From Jeotgalicoccus saudimassiliensis (GTDB lineage: Bacteria; Bacillota; Bacilli; Staphylococcales; Salinicoccaceae), in the NCBI RefSeq assembly GCF_000756715.1, contig NZ_CCSE01000001.1, positions 1,766,001 to 1,830,000 on the forward strand: DNA of 64,000 bases. Direction: 5' to 3'. Under the pieces are notes generated by a model. The model was given only the letters and a program-made list of their open reading frames with translations, did no database searches and was not told where the DNA came from. A program made the translations under genes and the position numbers. Shown piece after piece: positions 1-9,255 of the stretch (position 1 is the stretch's first letter; each line of letters begins with the position of its first letter).

Positions 1-2
1 AC

Positions 3-221
3 GAGGTCGTTGCGGTGCATACACCGCAGGCATTTGAATACCGTATTTTAAAACAGGCGTATGCACATGCGAAAGCACGTAATCTCGAGGTGACGGATGA
101 CTCGATGATGGTTGAGGCGACGGGCAAAGAAGTCTACTTAGTCGAATCGACTTATGATAATATTAAAATAACGACAAGCGAAGATCTGCAGCTTGCGCAT
201 ATGATTCTTAAAGGAAAGTAG
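3..221 (+). CDS. ispD: IspD, C-terminal part (cut by window start)
   Basis: C-terminal 72 residues of 2-C-methyl-D-erythritol 4-phosphate cytidylyltransferase, the enzyme that joins CTP to MEP in the non-mevalonate isoprenoid pathway. The frame is open from base 3. Visible family features are the TPQ.F segment near the beginning and the closing K-I-T-(T/P)-x-D-L segment that contributes to the substrate pocket. It is followed 7 bases later by ispF, the usual pathway partner, so the two are read together. The N-terminal nucleotide-binding half lies outside the window. Confidence 0.9.
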   Translation, partial: EVVAVHTPQAFEYRILKQAYAHAKARNLEVTDDSMMVEATGKEVYLVESTYDNIKITTSEDLQLAHMILKGK

Positions 222-228
222 TGAGAAA

Positions 229-711
229 ATGAGGATCGGTCACGGTTATGATGTGCATGCATTTGATGCATCCCGTCCGCTTATTTTAGGCGGTATGGAA
301 ATTCCCCACGACTTCGGGTTAAAAGGGCATTCCGATGCGGATGTGCTGCTGCATACAATTACAGATTCAATACTGGGTGCACTGGCGCTCGGTGACATCG
401 GGAAGTTTTTCCCGGATACAGACGAGAAATTTAAAGATGCGGATTCGCGTGTGCTGCTCGGTGAAGTAGTCGCAATGATGCATGAAAAAGGTTATGAAAT
501 CGGCAATATCGATGCAGTTGTGATTGCTGAAAGGCCGAAATTAAGAGGGTATATTGACGACATGCGCGAAAATGTTGCAGCGCTTTTGAAGACGGATATG
601 TCAAATGTTAATATTAAGGCAACAACATCTGAAAAACTGGGGTTTACAGGCAGAGAAGAAGGCATCGCGAGTGAAGCGGTCGTCTTACTTCAAAAACAGG
701 AGGCAAAATAA
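229..711 (+). CDS. ispF: 2-C-methyl-D-erythritol 2,4-cyclodiphosphate synthase
   Basis: 160 residues, normal length for IspF, which cyclises CDP-ME 2-phosphate to MEcPP with release of CMP. The N-terminal G-x-D-x-H (D8, H10) and the downstream SDADVLLH segment supply the metal ligands; the [11 protein letters not shown] stretch near the C-terminus is the family signature that binds the nucleotide. The stop codon overlaps the gltX start (TAATG), so the genes are translationally coupled. Presence of MEP-pathway genes here separates this genome from mevalonate-dependent staphylococci. Confidence 0.97.
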   Translation: MRIGHGYDVHAFDASRPLILGGMEIPHDFGLKGHSDADVLLHTITDSILGALALGDIGKFFPDTDEKFKDADSRVLLGEVVAMMHEKGYEIGNIDAVVIAERPKLRGYIDDMRENVAALLKTDMSNVNIKATTSEKLGFTGREEGIASEAVVLLQKQEAK

Positions 712-2162
712 TGAGTAAAGTAAGAGTGAGATACGCACCAAGTCCGACCGGATTCCTGCACATCGGTAACGCACGTGCAGCACTGTTTAACTATTTATTC
801 GCACGCCATCACGGCGGAGACTTCATCATCCGGATTGAGGATACAGACAAGGCAAGACACGTTGATGAAGGAGAGGAGTCTCAGCTGAACTACTTGAAGT
901 GGCTCGGTATTGAGTGGGATGAAAGCGTCGACGTCGGAGGGGATTACGGCCCGTACCGTCAGTCTGAGCGCGGAGATATTTATGCACCATACATTCAAAA
1001 ATTACTGGATAACAACCTGGCATACCGCTGCTATATGACGTCTGAGGAGCTTGAAGCTGAAAGGGAAGAACAGCTTAAAAACGGACAGACACCGATGTAC
1101 GGAGGCAAACATGCGAACCTGACAGCTGAACAGGAAGAAGCATTCAAAGCCGAAGGCAGAGAACCGTCGATCCGTCTCCGTGTGCCGAAAGATAAGACGT
1201 ACACATTCAACGATATGGTTAAAGGCGACGTATCGTTTGATTCAAACGGTTTCGGCGACTGGGTTATCGTGAAAAAAGACGGTGTGCCGACATACAACTT
1301 TGCTGTTGTAATCGATGATCATGAAATGGAAATCACCCACGTACTTCGCGGTGACGACCATATTTCAAACACACCGAAACAGATGATGGTTTACGAACTG
1401 CTTGATCTGCCGCTGCCGGCATTCGGCCATACGGCATTAATCGTTAACGAAGAGAAGAAAAAATTATCAAAACGCGACGCTTCAATCATTCAGTTCATCG
1501 AACAGTATGAAGCGCTCGGCTATCTGCCGGATGCGATGTTTAACTTTATCGCGCTGCTCGGCTGGTCTCCGGAAGGTGAAGAGGAAATTTTCACTAAGGA
1601 AGAACTGATAGCGAATTTTGATGAAAACAGATTGTCAAAAGCGTCTGCGTTTTTCGATAATCAGAAATTAATGTGGATTAACAACCAGTACATGAAACAG
1701 AAAAATTCTGAAGAAATTTTCGAGATGGCACTGCCGTTCCTGAAAGAGGCGGGCAGAATTTCAGAAAACCCGGATGAGACTGAACTGGACTGGGCGCGTA
1801 AGCTTGTGCAGCTGTATCAGCCGCAGATGAGCTACGCTGCTGAAATTACAGCACTTTCTGAGCAGTTCTTTAAAGATCACGTGGAGTTTGATGAGGAAGC
1901 ATCGGAAGTGCTTCGTCAGGAACATATTCCTGAACTGATGACTGCACTTTTCGAACATTTCACAGCACTTGAAGACTTCTCTCCTGAAGGTATTAAAGCA
2001 GAGATTAAAGCTGTACAGAAAGCAACGGGTATTAAAGGCAAGAAATTATTTATGCCGATCCGCGTTGCAGCAACGGGCGAAACGAAAGGTCCTGAACTGC
2101 CGGATGCCATTTCATTAATCGGCAAAGAGACAGTGCTTGAACGCATTAAGCGCCTGATCTAG
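711..2162 (+). CDS. gltX: Glutamyl-tRNA synthetase
   Basis: 483 residues, full length for a class I GluRS that charges tRNA-Glu (and probably tRNA-Gln, which is corrected by GatCAB in this group). The HIGH motif is HIGN at residues 17-20, and the KMSKS-like loop reads KLSKR near residue 250. The anticodon-binding C-terminal domain is complete. It lies between ispF and the cysE-cysS operon, the Bacillus-type order. A separate promoter and T-box leader follow it, so cysE-cysS need not depend on gltX transcription. Confidence 0.98.
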   Translation: MSKVRVRYAPSPTGFLHIGNARAALFNYLFARHHGGDFIIRIEDTDKARHVDEGEESQLNYLKWLGIEWDESVDVGGDYGPYRQSERGDIYAPYIQKLLDNNLAYRCYMTSEELEAEREEQLKNGQTPMYGGKHANLTAEQEEAFKAEGREPSIRLRVPKDKTYTFNDMVKGDVSFDSNGFGDWVIVKKDGVPTYNFAVVIDDHEMEITHVLRGDDHISNTPKQMMVYELLDLPLPAFGHTALIVNEEKKKLSKRDASIIQFIEQYEALGYLPDAMFNFIALLGWSPEGEEEIFTKEELIANFDENRLSKASAFFDNQKLMWINNQYMKQKNSEEIFEMALPFLKEAGRISENPDETELDWARKLVQLYQPQMSYAAEITALSEQFFKDHVEFDEEASEVLRQEHIPELMTALFEHFTALEDFSPEGIKAEIKAVQKATGIKGKKLFMPIRVAATGETKGPELPDAISLIGKETVLERIKRLI

Positions 2163-2171
2163 GCTGAACGG

Positions 2172-2200
2172 TTGAAATAGACGGCTTTCTGCCGTATGAT
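2172..2200 (+). promoter_or_regulatory. Sigma-A promoter for the cysE leader
   Basis: TTGAAA at 2172-2177 and TATGAT at 2195-2200, separated by 17 bases, lie just after the gltX stop and just before the T-box leader. The predicted transcript start is near 2207. It was found by eye. Confidence 0.6.
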
Positions 2201-2206
2201 ATAAGT

Positions 2207-2390
2207 GTTAAAAGTTAAGTATATAAACCGCTGGACACAAAGAGATTATCCAACTGCTGAAAAGGATAACAAGGCGTTTGTAGAATTGCGCTTTTAATTT
2301 TGAATGAACTCTATATTAAAAGTGATAAAGCAGAGTGGAACCGTGCGTAAGCGCCTCTGTCCGATTACCGGGCAGAGGCGCATTTTTATG
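2207..2390 (+). promoter_or_regulatory. T-box leader (probably tRNA-Cys sensing) for cysE-cysS
   Basis: The conserved T-box segment AGAGTGGAACCGTGCG is at 2332-2347. It is followed by a strong terminator: GCGCCTCTGTCC (2351-2362) pairs with GGGCAGAGGCGC (2370-2381), followed by a T tract. A stem I-like region lies upstream, and a TGC triplet at 2287-2289 could be the cysteine specifier. T-box leaders read uncharged tRNA and suppress termination; placed before cysE and cysS, cysteine is the expected ligand. The specifier choice is inference, the T-box and terminator are direct. Confidence 0.88.
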
Positions 2391-2407
2391 AGTTTAGGAG
2401 GACGAAG

Positions 2408-3064
2408 ATGTTTCAGAGAGTGAAAGAAGATTTGGACATGGTACTGACACTGGATCCGGCAGCGAAAAACCGTTTCGAAGCGTTTTTTACGTACTCGGGT
2501 GTCCATGCGGTATGGGCGCATCTGATTGCACACTGGTTTTATAAAAAGAATTTTAAAGTGATTGCACGCGTGATTTCACAGCTGAGCAGGTTTGTGACAG
2601 GTGTGGAAATTCATCCGGGGGCCAAAATCGGCAGACGGCTGTTTATCGACCACGGTATGGGTGTCGTTATCGGTGAAACGTGTAACATCGGCAATGATGT
2701 GACGATATATCAGGGGGTAACACTCGGCGGAACGGGTAAAGAAGACCATAAACGCCATCCGGATATAGATGATAATGTCCTGATTGCAGCAGGTGCCAAA
2801 GTGCTCGGAAACATCCGCGTCGGAGAATCATCGAATGTCGGTGCGAACTCCGTCGTACTGAAAAATGTACCGCCTCACTCGACTGTAGTCGGCATACCGG
2901 GGCATATTGTGAAACAGCACGGACAGCGTGTCAGAAAACATAACAACTTTGACCACCGGGATATTCCGGATCCATTATTTGAGAAATTGCTTGAACTCGA
3001 AAAAGATATTAATAACTTCAGAAGAGAAGTTGGAAATGAGGTAAAAGATGGTTCGCATATATAA
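2408..3064 (+). CDS. cysE: Serine O-acetyltransferase
   Basis: 218 residues. Acetylates L-serine with acetyl-CoA to give O-acetylserine, the first step of cysteine synthesis. An N-terminal helical segment is followed by a left-handed beta-helix of hexapeptide repeats (from about residue 70: [40 protein letters not shown]). The active-site D-H pair is in the FIDHGMG segment. Its start has an AGGAGG-type site (taggaggacgaagATG). The 3' end overlaps cysS by 17 bases, so expression is coupled under the T-box. Confidence 0.97.
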   Translation: MFQRVKEDLDMVLTLDPAAKNRFEAFFTYSGVHAVWAHLIAHWFYKKNFKVIARVISQLSRFVTGVEIHPGAKIGRRLFIDHGMGVVIGETCNIGNDVTIYQGVTLGGTGKEDHKRHPDIDDNVLIAAGAKVLGNIRVGESSNVGANSVVLKNVPPHSTVVGIPGHIVKQHGQRVRKHNNFDHRDIPDPLFEKLLELEKDINNFRREVGNEVKDGSHI

Positions 3065-4442
3065 TACGATTACGAGACAAAAGGAAGAATTTAAGCCGCT
3101 TGAAGAAGGTAAAGTAAGCATGTACGTCTGCGGCCCGACAGTTTATAACTATATTCATATCGGTAACGCACGTCCTGCGATTGCATTTGACACGGTCCGC
3201 CGCTATCTGGAGTACAAAGGCTACGAAGTGAAGTACGTATCGAATTTTACGGATGTCGATGACAAGCTGATCAAAGCTTCCAAAGAACTTGGTGAAACTG
3301 TTCCTGAAATTGCGGAACGTTTTATCGAAGCATTCTTTGAAGATACAGGCGCACTTAACGTTAAAAAAGCGGATGTGCACCCGAGAGTGATGAATCATAT
3401 GCCGGACATTGTCGAATTTATTAAAGTGCTTATCGACAAAGGTCACGCTTACGAATCGGATGGCGATGTATACTTCAGAACGCGCTCATTTGACGGCTAC
3501 GGTAAATTATCGCAGCAGTCGGTGGATGATCTGAAAGTCGGTGCGCGCATCGATGCAGGCGACAAGAAGCAGGACCCGCTCGATTTCGCATTGTGGAAAC
3601 AGGCAAAAGACGGGGAAATCAGCTGGGACTCACCGTGGGGCAAGGGACGCCCGGGCTGGCATATCGAGTGCAGTGTCATGGCGCGTGAACACCTCGGCAA
3701 TACGATAGATATTCATGCCGGCGGACAGGACCTGACATTCCCGCACCACGAAAACGAAATTGCGCAGAGTGAATGTATGACGGATGAAACTTTTGCGAAT
3801 TACTGGATGCATAACGGCTATATTAATATCGATAATACGAAGATGTCGAAATCACTCGGCAACTTTATACTGGTGCACGATATTATTAAGGAAATCGAGC
3901 CGAATGTACTGCGCTACTTTATGGTGAGCGTACATTACCGCAACCCGATCAACTATAACCGCGAACTTGTGGATGCGGCGCGGAACGGCCTGATGCGCAT
4001 CCAGGACAGCTATCACCAGGCGGCAGAACGTCTTGAAAAAGCAGTCGGTACAGAAACAGACGATAAAATTCTCGCTAAAATTGACGGCAACATTAAATTA
4101 CTTGAAAAACACATGGATGATGACTTCAATACAGCAAATGCCATTGCAGCCTGGCACGAAATCACAGGCGAACTGAACAAGTATCTGCGTCAGCCTTCAA
4201 CGGCAAAAGAAGTGCTTGAAAAATTCATGGGGGCATTTGAGACGTACTCGGAAATTCTCGGGGTCAGCCTCGACAGAAAAGAACTGCTGCTGGATGAAGA
4301 CATCGAAGCACTGATTGAAGAACGTGAAGCAGCACGTAAAAATAAAGATTTCGCACGTGCAGATGAAATACGCGACAACTTAAAAGCAGAAGGTATAGTA
4401 CTTGAAGATACGAAAGACGGCGTGAGGTTTAAACGTGGATAA
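3048..4442 (+). CDS. cysS: Cysteinyl-tRNA synthetase
   Basis: 464 residues, complete class I CysRS. The zinc-site cysteine is in VCGPTVY near residue 28, HIGN lies around residues 37-40, GWHIECS and [10 protein letters not shown] supply further zinc ligands, and KMSKS begins at residue 265. It starts inside the end of cysE and ends inside the start of mrnC (8-base overlap), so cysE-cysS-mrnC form a tight operon that couples cysteine supply to its use. Confidence 0.98.
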   Translation: MVRIYNTITRQKEEFKPLEEGKVSMYVCGPTVYNYIHIGNARPAIAFDTVRRYLEYKGYEVKYVSNFTDVDDKLIKASKELGETVPEIAERFIEAFFEDTGALNVKKADVHPRVMNHMPDIVEFIKVLIDKGHAYESDGDVYFRTRSFDGYGKLSQQSVDDLKVGARIDAGDKKQDPLDFALWKQAKDGEISWDSPWGKGRPGWHIECSVMAREHLGNTIDIHAGGQDLTFPHHENEIAQSECMTDETFANYWMHNGYINIDNTKMSKSLGNFILVHDIIKEIEPNVLRYFMVSVHYRNPINYNRELVDAARNGLMRIQDSYHQAAERLEKAVGTETDDKILAKIDGNIKLLEKHMDDDFNTANAIAAWHEITGELNKYLRQPSTAKEVLEKFMGAFETYSEILGVSLDRKELLLDEDIEALIEEREAARKNKDFARADEIRDNLKAEGIVLEDTKDGVRFKRG

Positions 4443-4836
4443 ATTTAATACGGATACAGTGCCGTCGCTGTCCCTGGCATTTTTAGGTGATGCAGTATAC
4501 GCTGTGCACATCCGCGAATATTTAATCAGGAACAAACCATATTTAAAGCCGGATGTGCTGCACAGGGAAGCGAACAAGCTGGTCAGTGCGCGGGCACAGT
4601 CGGATGCACTGCACTTTTTAAAAAACTTGGAACTGCTGAGTGAAGAGGAATGGGATATTGCGAAAAAAGCGCGCAACAAATCGAGTGCCACACGTGCCAA
4701 AAACGCTTCGATTAAAGAGTACCGGAACGCTTCCGGACTCGAGGCGCTGATCGGTCACCTTGAACTGACGGGGAACAAAGCGCGTATTACAGAGCTGATG
4801 GAACAAATTATTAAGAACGGGAGTGAAGTGCAATGA
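4435..4836 (+). CDS. mrnC: Mini-ribonuclease III
   Basis: 133 residues with a GTG start that overlaps cysS. Mini-III is a double-strand RNase with a catalytic RNase III domain but no dsRNA-binding domain; in Bacillus it matures the ends of 23S rRNA. The [17 protein letters not shown] stretch holds the catalytic acidic residue, and the later [13 protein letters not shown] is the second signature helix. It follows cysS and precedes rlmB exactly as in other Firmicutes, which fits a role in rRNA processing next to an rRNA methylase. Confidence 0.95.
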   Translation: MDKFNTDTVPSLSLAFLGDAVYAVHIREYLIRNKPYLKPDVLHREANKLVSARAQSDALHFLKNLELLSEEEWDIAKKARNKSSATRAKNASIKEYRNASGLEALIGHLELTGNKARITELMEQIIKNGSEVQ

Positions 4837-5576
4837 GCAGTTCAGCAATAGCAGGACGTCACGCAGTTAAAGAACTGCTGCGTTCAAACAGCGATATTAA
4901 TAAAATTTATATCCAGGATACTGTCAACAAAAGCCAGCTGAAAGAGATTCTCGATCTCGCGAAAAAACAGCGCGTCGTAGTATCGACAGTACCGAAAAAT
5001 AAAATAGACGGTCTGACAGAGGAACGCCATCAGGGTATCGTAGCACTCGTCAGCGCGCATGAATACATGCCGTTTGAAGAGCTGCTCGAAAATATCGAAG
5101 GAAAAGACGCCAACGTTATTATTCTGGACGGTCTGGAAGATCCGCATAACCTCGGTTCTATTTTAAGAACATGTGATGCGGTTGGCTTCGATGCAGTCAT
5201 TATCCCGAAACGACGATCGGTACTTTTAACGGATACGGTGGCGAAAACGTCAACGGGTGCGATTGAGTACGTGCCGGTTGTGAGGGTAACGAATATTAAC
5301 CAGACGATCGATAAGCTGAAAGAGCATAATTTCTGGGTCATCGGCAGCGACGGCACAGGAACGATGGATTACCGTGAAATGAACGCGAAATCAGGCAGTA
5401 CTGCGCTCGTTGTCGGAAGCGAAGGTGAAGGCATCAGTAAAAAGACGCTTGAGAAATGCGACTTCACGGTTAAGATTCCGATGGTCGGGGAAATTACGAG
5501 TCTGAATGCGTCGGTTTCTGCAGCGCTTCTGATGTATGAAGTGTTCCGCCAGCAGAATCCGCCCGGACGTGATTAA
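4833..5576 (+). CDS. rlmB: 23S rRNA (guanosine-2'-O)-methyltransferase RlmB
   Basis: 247 residues, TrmH/SPOUT family. The N-terminal substrate-binding domain (AGRHAVKELL) is followed by the knotted SAM-binding domain with N-L-G-S-I-L-R-T near residue 107, VVGSEGEGIS, and IPMVGEITSLNASVSAAL at the C-terminus. It modifies G2251 (E. coli numbering) in the peptidyl-transferase P loop. It begins in the mrnC stop (ATGA), so it is translationally coupled. Confidence 0.95.
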   Translation: MSSSAIAGRHAVKELLRSNSDINKIYIQDTVNKSQLKEILDLAKKQRVVVSTVPKNKIDGLTEERHQGIVALVSAHEYMPFEELLENIEGKDANVIILDGLEDPHNLGSILRTCDAVGFDAVIIPKRRSVLLTDTVAKTSTGAIEYVPVVRVTNINQTIDKLKEHNFWVIGSDGTGTMDYREMNAKSGSTALVVGSEGEGISKKTLEKCDFTVKIPMVGEITSLNASVSAALLMYEVFRQQNPPGRD

Positions 5577-5578
5577 TT

Positions 5579-6103
5579 ATGCGGAAAAAACGGAGGCTGC
5601 TGCTGGTCGACGGCTATAATTTAATCGGTGCGAATTCGAGACTCTTTGCAGAATCCAGAATTTCACTGCAGCTTGCAAGAGAAGAACTGCTGAAAGCGCT
5701 GAGTGAATATCAGGCGCTGCAAAACTATGAAATTATTTGTGTGTTTGATGCATACGAAGTGAAAAATCAGGAGTCAGTGCTCGATTATTACGGCATTACA
5801 GTAGTGTATACGAAGGAAAAAGAAACAGCCGACGAATATATCGAACGGTTCGTTTATGACAATTATCATCCGCATTTGTGCGACATCAGTGTGGTCACGA
5901 GTGACCTGACAGAGCAAAATGCGATATTTGCCTACGGGGCATACCGTATTCCTTCGAGAGAAATGTGGCTCAATCTGGCAGAGGCTGATAAAAATATCAG
6001 TGCTCATATCGAGACGATAAATGAAAAACTGCCAAGGACAAAACTGGATATCAGTGACGAAGTCCTCGCAAAAATGGAAAAACTGCGACGCGGCGAAGAA
6101 TGA
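5579..6103 (+). CDS. rae1: Rae1/YacP ribosome-associated endoribonuclease (NYN domain)
   Basis: 174 residues, normal for YacP. The N-terminal LLLVDGYNLIGA carries the first PIN/NYN acidic residue, the central ETADEYIERF the second, and VVTSDLTEQ the third. Rae1 of Bacillus enters the ribosomal A site and cleaves mRNA during translation. It lies two bases after rlmB, the conserved Firmicutes arrangement. Assignment rests on motif order and context. Confidence 0.92.
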   Translation: MRKKRRLLLVDGYNLIGANSRLFAESRISLQLAREELLKALSEYQALQNYEIICVFDAYEVKNQESVLDYYGITVVYTKEKETADEYIERFVYDNYHPHLCDISVVTSDLTEQNAIFAYGAYRIPSREMWLNLAEADKNISAHIETINEKLPRTKLDISDEVLAKMEKLRRGEE

Positions 6104-6107
6104 CGCC

Positions 6108-6136
6108 TTGAACGGGCGCCCTGAACCCCATATATT
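6108..6136 (+). promoter_or_regulatory. Candidate sigma-A promoter for sigH
   Basis: TTGAAC (6108-6113) and TATATT (6131-6136) with a 17-base spacer, overlapping the end of the rae1 region. A short leader carries an unusually G-rich ribosome site (gaggggggg) before the ATG at 6169. Confidence 0.5.
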
Positions 6137-6168
6137 AGAAGTACTATAAAAGAGGGGGGGCGCGGCGG

Positions 6169-6804
6169 ATGTACAGCATACGATCATTTTATATTTACGT
6201 CCGGGAATCCGGCACGGATGTTATTTATAACAGCAGTGCACTGAGAGTGAAAGACGGGGACTTTGATGCGTTCGACGAAATCGATGTCCGGCTGCGTCCG
6301 CTTATCAGACGGATGACATTCAAGTACGATATGAATGAATATGACCGCGAAGACCTGATTCAGGAAATGATGTTCACGGCGTTGATATTATGTTTGAAAT
6401 ACGATTATGTAAAAGGGCATTACAGACATTACGTATTACGGAGCATCAGGCTGAAGATGTACGATTATATTAACTATTGCAGTGCATGGCATCAGGTTGA
6501 GCTCGACCCTCATGAGATGCTGATGTTTGAACACAAGCATGCACTGTCCCAAATTATATTAAAAGAGGCGCAGGCGGAATACGCCGGGGCGGCCGGGGAT
6601 TTATCGAATTATGAAAAACAGGTGCTGAAATTACTGTTGGAAGACCGCATGCTCAATGATATCGCCGGTGTCTGCGGCAAAACGCCGGAGTCGGTAATCA
6701 ATACGCTCTACAGGATAAAAACCAAGTTCAACGCAGTTGAAGATTTACACGCTGTTGTTGACAATGACGCCCTGAGCCGATATAGTATATTAGAATTGAA
6801 ATGA
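6169..6804 (+). CDS. sigH: SigH-type RNA polymerase sigma factor
   Basis: 211 residues. The position (rae1 - this gene - rpmG - secE - nusG) is that of sigH, which drives competence genes in Staphylococcus and early sporulation genes in Bacillus. Region 2 is recognisable around residues 55-85 ([19 protein letters not shown]) and a region 4 helix-turn-helix near the C-terminus ([20 protein letters not shown]). The sequence is divergent and about 20 residues longer at the N-terminus than the usual form. The downstream zinc-ribbon L33 gene is 10 bases away. The family is fairly sure, the regulon is unknown. Confidence 0.85.
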   Translation: MYSIRSFYIYVRESGTDVIYNSSALRVKDGDFDAFDEIDVRLRPLIRRMTFKYDMNEYDREDLIQEMMFTALILCLKYDYVKGHYRHYVLRSIRLKMYDYINYCSAWHQVELDPHEMLMFEHKHALSQIILKEAQAEYAGAAGDLSNYEKQVLKLLLEDRMLNDIAGVCGKTPESVINTLYRIKTKFNAVEDLHAVVDNDALSRYSILELK

Positions 6805-6814
6805 GGATTTTAAG

Positions 6815-6952
6815 ATGAAAATTGCTCTAATTTGCAGTGACTGCGGCTCTCGTAATTATTCATTAAACAAGCCGGTTCACAATGAAAGACTCGTCATGAA
6901 AAAACATTGTCCAAAATGCAATAAGCATACAACGCATAAAAGTTCTATATAG
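6815..6952 (+). CDS. rpmG: 50S ribosomal protein L33 (zinc-ribbon form)
   Basis: 45 residues, read directly from the DNA. Two C-x-x-C pairs (CSDC near residue 8 and CPKC near residue 32) show the zinc-binding form of L33. The spacing GAGGATTTTAAG-ATG gives an acceptable ribosome site. It precedes secE and nusG, the standard position of rpmG3 in staphylococci. Confidence 0.95.
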   Translation: MKIALICSDCGSRNYSLNKPVHNERLVMKKHCPKCNKHTTHKSSI

Positions 6953-6969
6953 TTCAGGAGGAACGGTTG

Positions 6970-7146
6970 ATGAATAATAATAATAACTTCTTCCAAAATG
7001 TTGTTAGCGAGATGAAAAAAGTCAGCTGGCCAACAGGGCAGGAAGTAGTCCGTTATACGACGACAGTAGTACTTACTGTAGTATTTTTTCTGGCATTTTT
7101 CTACGTGCTGGATATCGGCATCACAGCACTAATTGATCTTATGTAA
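6970..7146 (+). CDS. secE: Preprotein translocase subunit SecE
   Basis: 58 residues. It has the short amphipathic segment with the conserved EMKKVSWPT motif (residues 14-22) followed by one membrane helix (about 31-55, [19 protein letters not shown]). SecE stabilises SecY in the protein-export channel. A TTG directly before the ATG could serve as an alternative start. The AGGAGG site (caggaggaacggttg) lies at the expected distance. It is followed by nusG after 18 bases. Confidence 0.95.
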   Translation: MNNNNNFFQNVVSEMKKVSWPTGQEVVRYTTTVVLTVVFFLAFFYVLDIGITALIDLM

Positions 7147-7164
7147 TTTAAAAGGAGCGGTAAA

Positions 7165-7704
7165 ATGTCTCTAGACAAGCATTGGTATGCAGTACATACC
7201 TATTCAGGCTATGAAAACAAAGTAAAGGCAAACCTAGAGGCGCGCCTTGAATCGATGAATATGCAGGATTTAATTTTCCGCGTAGTCATTCCCGAAGAAG
7301 AAGAAACAACAATTAAAGACGGGAAAAAGAAAACGGCAATGAAGAAAACATTCCCGGGATACGTTCTCGTTGAATTAGTAATGACAGATGAATCATGGTA
7401 CGTTGTCCGTAATACGCCGGGCGTTACAGGGTTTGTCGGCTCACAGGGTGCAGGAAGCAAACCGAACCCGCTGCTGCCGGAGGAAGTTAAATTCATCCTT
7501 CGCCAGATGGGCATGTCCGAGAAAATTGTTGATGTTGAAGTCGCTGTCGGCGAATCGATCAACATTATTGCAGGACCATTCAATAATCAGAGCGGTGTAA
7601 TCGAGTCGATCGACGAAGATCACTACAAGCTTACAGTGCTTGTTGAGATGTTCGGGCGTGAAACACCGGTTGAAGTTGAATTCGATCAAATCGAAAAACT
7701 TTAA
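7165..7704 (+). CDS. nusG: Transcription termination/antitermination protein NusG
   Basis: 179 residues, standard length. The NGN domain (WYAVHTYSGYENKVKANLE, then FPGYVLVELVMTDESWYVVRNTPGVTGFVG) binds RNA polymerase, and the C-terminal KOW domain (VGESINIIAGPFNNQSGVIESID) contacts ribosome or Rho. It closes the rpmG-secE-nusG group; a hairpin terminator follows. Confidence 0.98.
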   Translation: MSLDKHWYAVHTYSGYENKVKANLEARLESMNMQDLIFRVVIPEEEETTIKDGKKKTAMKKTFPGYVLVELVMTDESWYVVRNTPGVTGFVGSQGAGSKPNPLLPEEVKFILRQMGMSEKIVDVEVAVGESINIIAGPFNNQSGVIESIDEDHYKLTVLVEMFGRETPVEVEFDQIEKL

Positions 7705-7712
7705 TTTTATTA

Positions 7713-7742
7713 TTGAAATATGTAACTATTATGTGCTATACT
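7713..7742 (+). promoter_or_regulatory. Extended -10 promoter for rplK-rplA
   Basis: TTGAAA at 7713-7718, an 18-base spacer, and TATACT at 7737-7742 preceded by TGC, which makes an extended -10. The predicted start falls in the nusG terminator hairpin, so one sequence ends nusG and begins the rplK transcript. Confidence 0.65.
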
Positions 7743-7745
7743 TTC

Positions 7746-7776
7746 ATGGTCGCAAATTTGCGGCCATCTTTATTTA
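7746..7776 (+). terminator. nusG terminator
   Basis: ATGGtCGCAA (7746-7755) pairs with TTGCGgCCAT (7758-7767) and is followed by a T-rich tract. It could also form at the 5' end of the rplK transcript. Confidence 0.7.
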
Positions 7777-7790
7777 TGTATACAGATGAA

Positions 7791-7828
7791 GAGTGGGAGG
7801 ATGAAATCTAAACATCCTGTGACCACAT
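7791..7828 (+). promoter_or_regulatory. L1-type autoregulatory site upstream of rplK
   Basis: GTGGGAGGATG (7793-7803) and TGACCAC (7820-7826) can pair around an internal loop, with AGGATG/CATCCT forming the inner stem. In the L1-binding part of 23S rRNA, GGTGGGAGG faces ATACCACC, so the leader looks like an rRNA mimic through which L1 would repress its own operon. Binding is inferred. Confidence 0.6.
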
Positions 7829-7853
7829 CACGATTATGAGGAGGTGCAACATC

Positions 7854-8279
7854 GTGGCTAAAAAAGTTATTAATGTTGTGAAATTGCAAATTCCTGCAGG
7901 TAAGGCGAACCCGGCACCACCGGTAGGTCCGGCACTAGGTCAGGCAGGCGTAAACATCATGGGATTCTGTAAAGAATTCAACGCACGTACACAAGAGCAG
8001 GCAGGTCTGATTATCCCTGTTGAGATCTCAGTATTTGAAGATCGCTCATTCACATTTATTACAAAAACTCCACCGGCAGCTGTTCTTCTTAAGAAAGCGG
8101 CAAACGTTGAGAAGGGTTCTGGCGAACCTAACAAAAACAAGGTGGCAACTGTTACAGCGGATCAGGTTCGTGAAATCGCTGAAACGAAAATGGAAGACTT
8201 AAACGCAGCATCAGTAGACGCAGCGGTTAAAATGGTAGAAGGTACAGCTAGAAGCATGGGCTTCACTGTCGAAAAATAA
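7854..8279 (+). CDS. rplK: 50S ribosomal protein L11
   Basis: 141 residues from the GTG at 7854, which has AGGAGG nine bases upstream; an in-frame ATG at 7836 would add six residues ahead of the conserved start and overlap the ribosome site. The proline-rich N-terminal domain ([28 protein letters not shown]) binds thiostrepton-type antibiotics and factors, and the C-terminal domain binds the GTPase-centre rRNA. First gene of the L11-L1 operon. Confidence 0.98.
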   Translation: MAKKVINVVKLQIPAGKANPAPPVGPALGQAGVNIMGFCKEFNARTQEQAGLIIPVEISVFEDRSFTFITKTPPAAVLLKKAANVEKGSGEPNKNKVATVTADQVREIAETKMEDLNAASVDAAVKMVEGTARSMGFTVEK

Positions 8280-8298
8280 ATTAAGTATTAATACGGTC

Positions 8299-8328
8299 GT
8301 GGGAGGATTAACCCCGCTATAACCACAA
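8299..8328 (+). promoter_or_regulatory. Second L1-type site, overlapping the rplA ribosome site region
   Basis: GTGGGAGGATT (8299-8309) faces ATAACCAC (8319-8326) in the 61-base gap between rplK and rplA, directly before the AAGGAGG of rplA. The 3' element is nearly the same as the ATACCAC of the 23S rRNA L1 site. This places a second possible L1 target inside the operon. Confidence 0.6.
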
Positions 8329-8340
8329 GGAGGAATATAT

Positions 8341-9039
8341 ATGGCTAAGAGAGGTAAAAAGTATCAGGCTGCTCTAGAGAAGTTTGATCAAAACTCTACA
8401 TTCTCAATTGAAGAAGCAATTAAACTTGCTAAAGAAACGCATGTTGCCAACTTTGACGCTTCAGTTGAAGTAGCTTTCCGTCTAGGTATTGATACGCGTA
8501 AAAATGATCAGCAGATCCGTGGAGCACTAGTATTGCCGCACGGTACTGGTAAGTCACAGCGTGTATTAGTATTTGCTAAAGGCGAAAAAGCTAAAGAGGC
8601 AGAAGCTGCAGGCGCAGACTACGTAGGCGAAGCAGAATTAGCACAAAAGATTAACGGTGGATGGTTTGATTTCGATGTTATCGTTGCAACACCGGACATG
8701 ATGGGCGAAGTTGGTAAACTTGGTCGCGTACTTGGACCTAAAGGATTAATGCCAAACCCTAAAACTGGTACAGTAACTATGGATGTAACGAAAGCAGTTG
8801 AAGAGATTAAAGCTGGTAAAGTTGAATACCGCGCTGAAAAAGCTGGTATTGTACACGTTGGAATCGGTAAAGTTTCATTTGGCGAAGAACAGCTTGTAGA
8901 AAACTTTAAAGCAATTCACGATGCTCTTGATAAAGCTAAACCTGCATCAGCTAAAGGTGTTTACTTCAAATCAGTTACAGTTTCAAGCACGATGGGTCCT
9001 GGAATCACAGTTGATCCAAACGCTGTAAGAACTGTCTAA
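8341..9039 (+). CDS. rplA: 50S ribosomal protein L1
   Basis: 232 residues, complete. It forms the mobile L1 stalk that guides E-site tRNA out of the ribosome and is a known translational repressor of its own operon in several bacteria. Signature [13 protein letters not shown] is central; the family N-terminus (MAKRGKKYQ) follows an AAGGAGG site. It is transcribed with rplK; the L10 promoter begins directly after the stop. Confidence 0.98.
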   Translation: MAKRGKKYQAALEKFDQNSTFSIEEAIKLAKETHVANFDASVEVAFRLGIDTRKNDQQIRGALVLPHGTGKSQRVLVFAKGEKAKEAEAAGADYVGEAELAQKINGGWFDFDVIVATPDMMGEVGKLGRVLGPKGLMPNPKTGTVTMDVTKAVEEIKAGKVEYRAEKAGIVHVGIGKVSFGEEQLVENFKAIHDALDKAKPASAKGVYFKSVTVSSTMGPGITVDPNAVRTV

Positions 9040-9049
9040 AAAATAAATA

Positions 9050-9078
9050 TTGACAAGTGTAGATATATCGGTTATATT
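9050..9078 (+). promoter_or_regulatory. Sigma-A promoter for the L10 leader
   Basis: TTGACA (9050-9055), a 17-base spacer and TATATT (9073-9078). This is a near-consensus promoter directly after rplA, so rplJ-rplL have their own start in addition to read-through. Confidence 0.75.
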
Positions 9079-9084
9079 TACACT

Positions 9085-9223
9085 TGTAAATTTTAAAGAT
9101 TACCTAAGACAGCAGGAGCTGATTTTTCAGCTTAATAATAATCCTGCCGAGGCAAATAAAAATGACTTGAATGAACTATATAAATTCAAGCACTTTTTGC
9201 CGCGGGTAAAAGGTGCTTTTTTA
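9085..9223 (+). promoter_or_regulatory. Ribosomal protein L10 leader with attenuator
   Basis: The conserved segment from ACCTAAGACAGCAGGAGC to the pairing AATAATCCTGCCGAGG (about 9102-9154) is the L10(L12)4 kink-turn binding region of the known L10 leader family. It is followed by a terminator at 9188-9223 (AAGCAC...GTGCTT plus T tract). When L10 is in excess it binds the leader and favours termination, which adjusts the supply of L10 and L7/L12. Confidence 0.9.
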
Positions 9224-9255
9224 TTTGCACCAAAAAATAATGGAGGTGTAACTAC

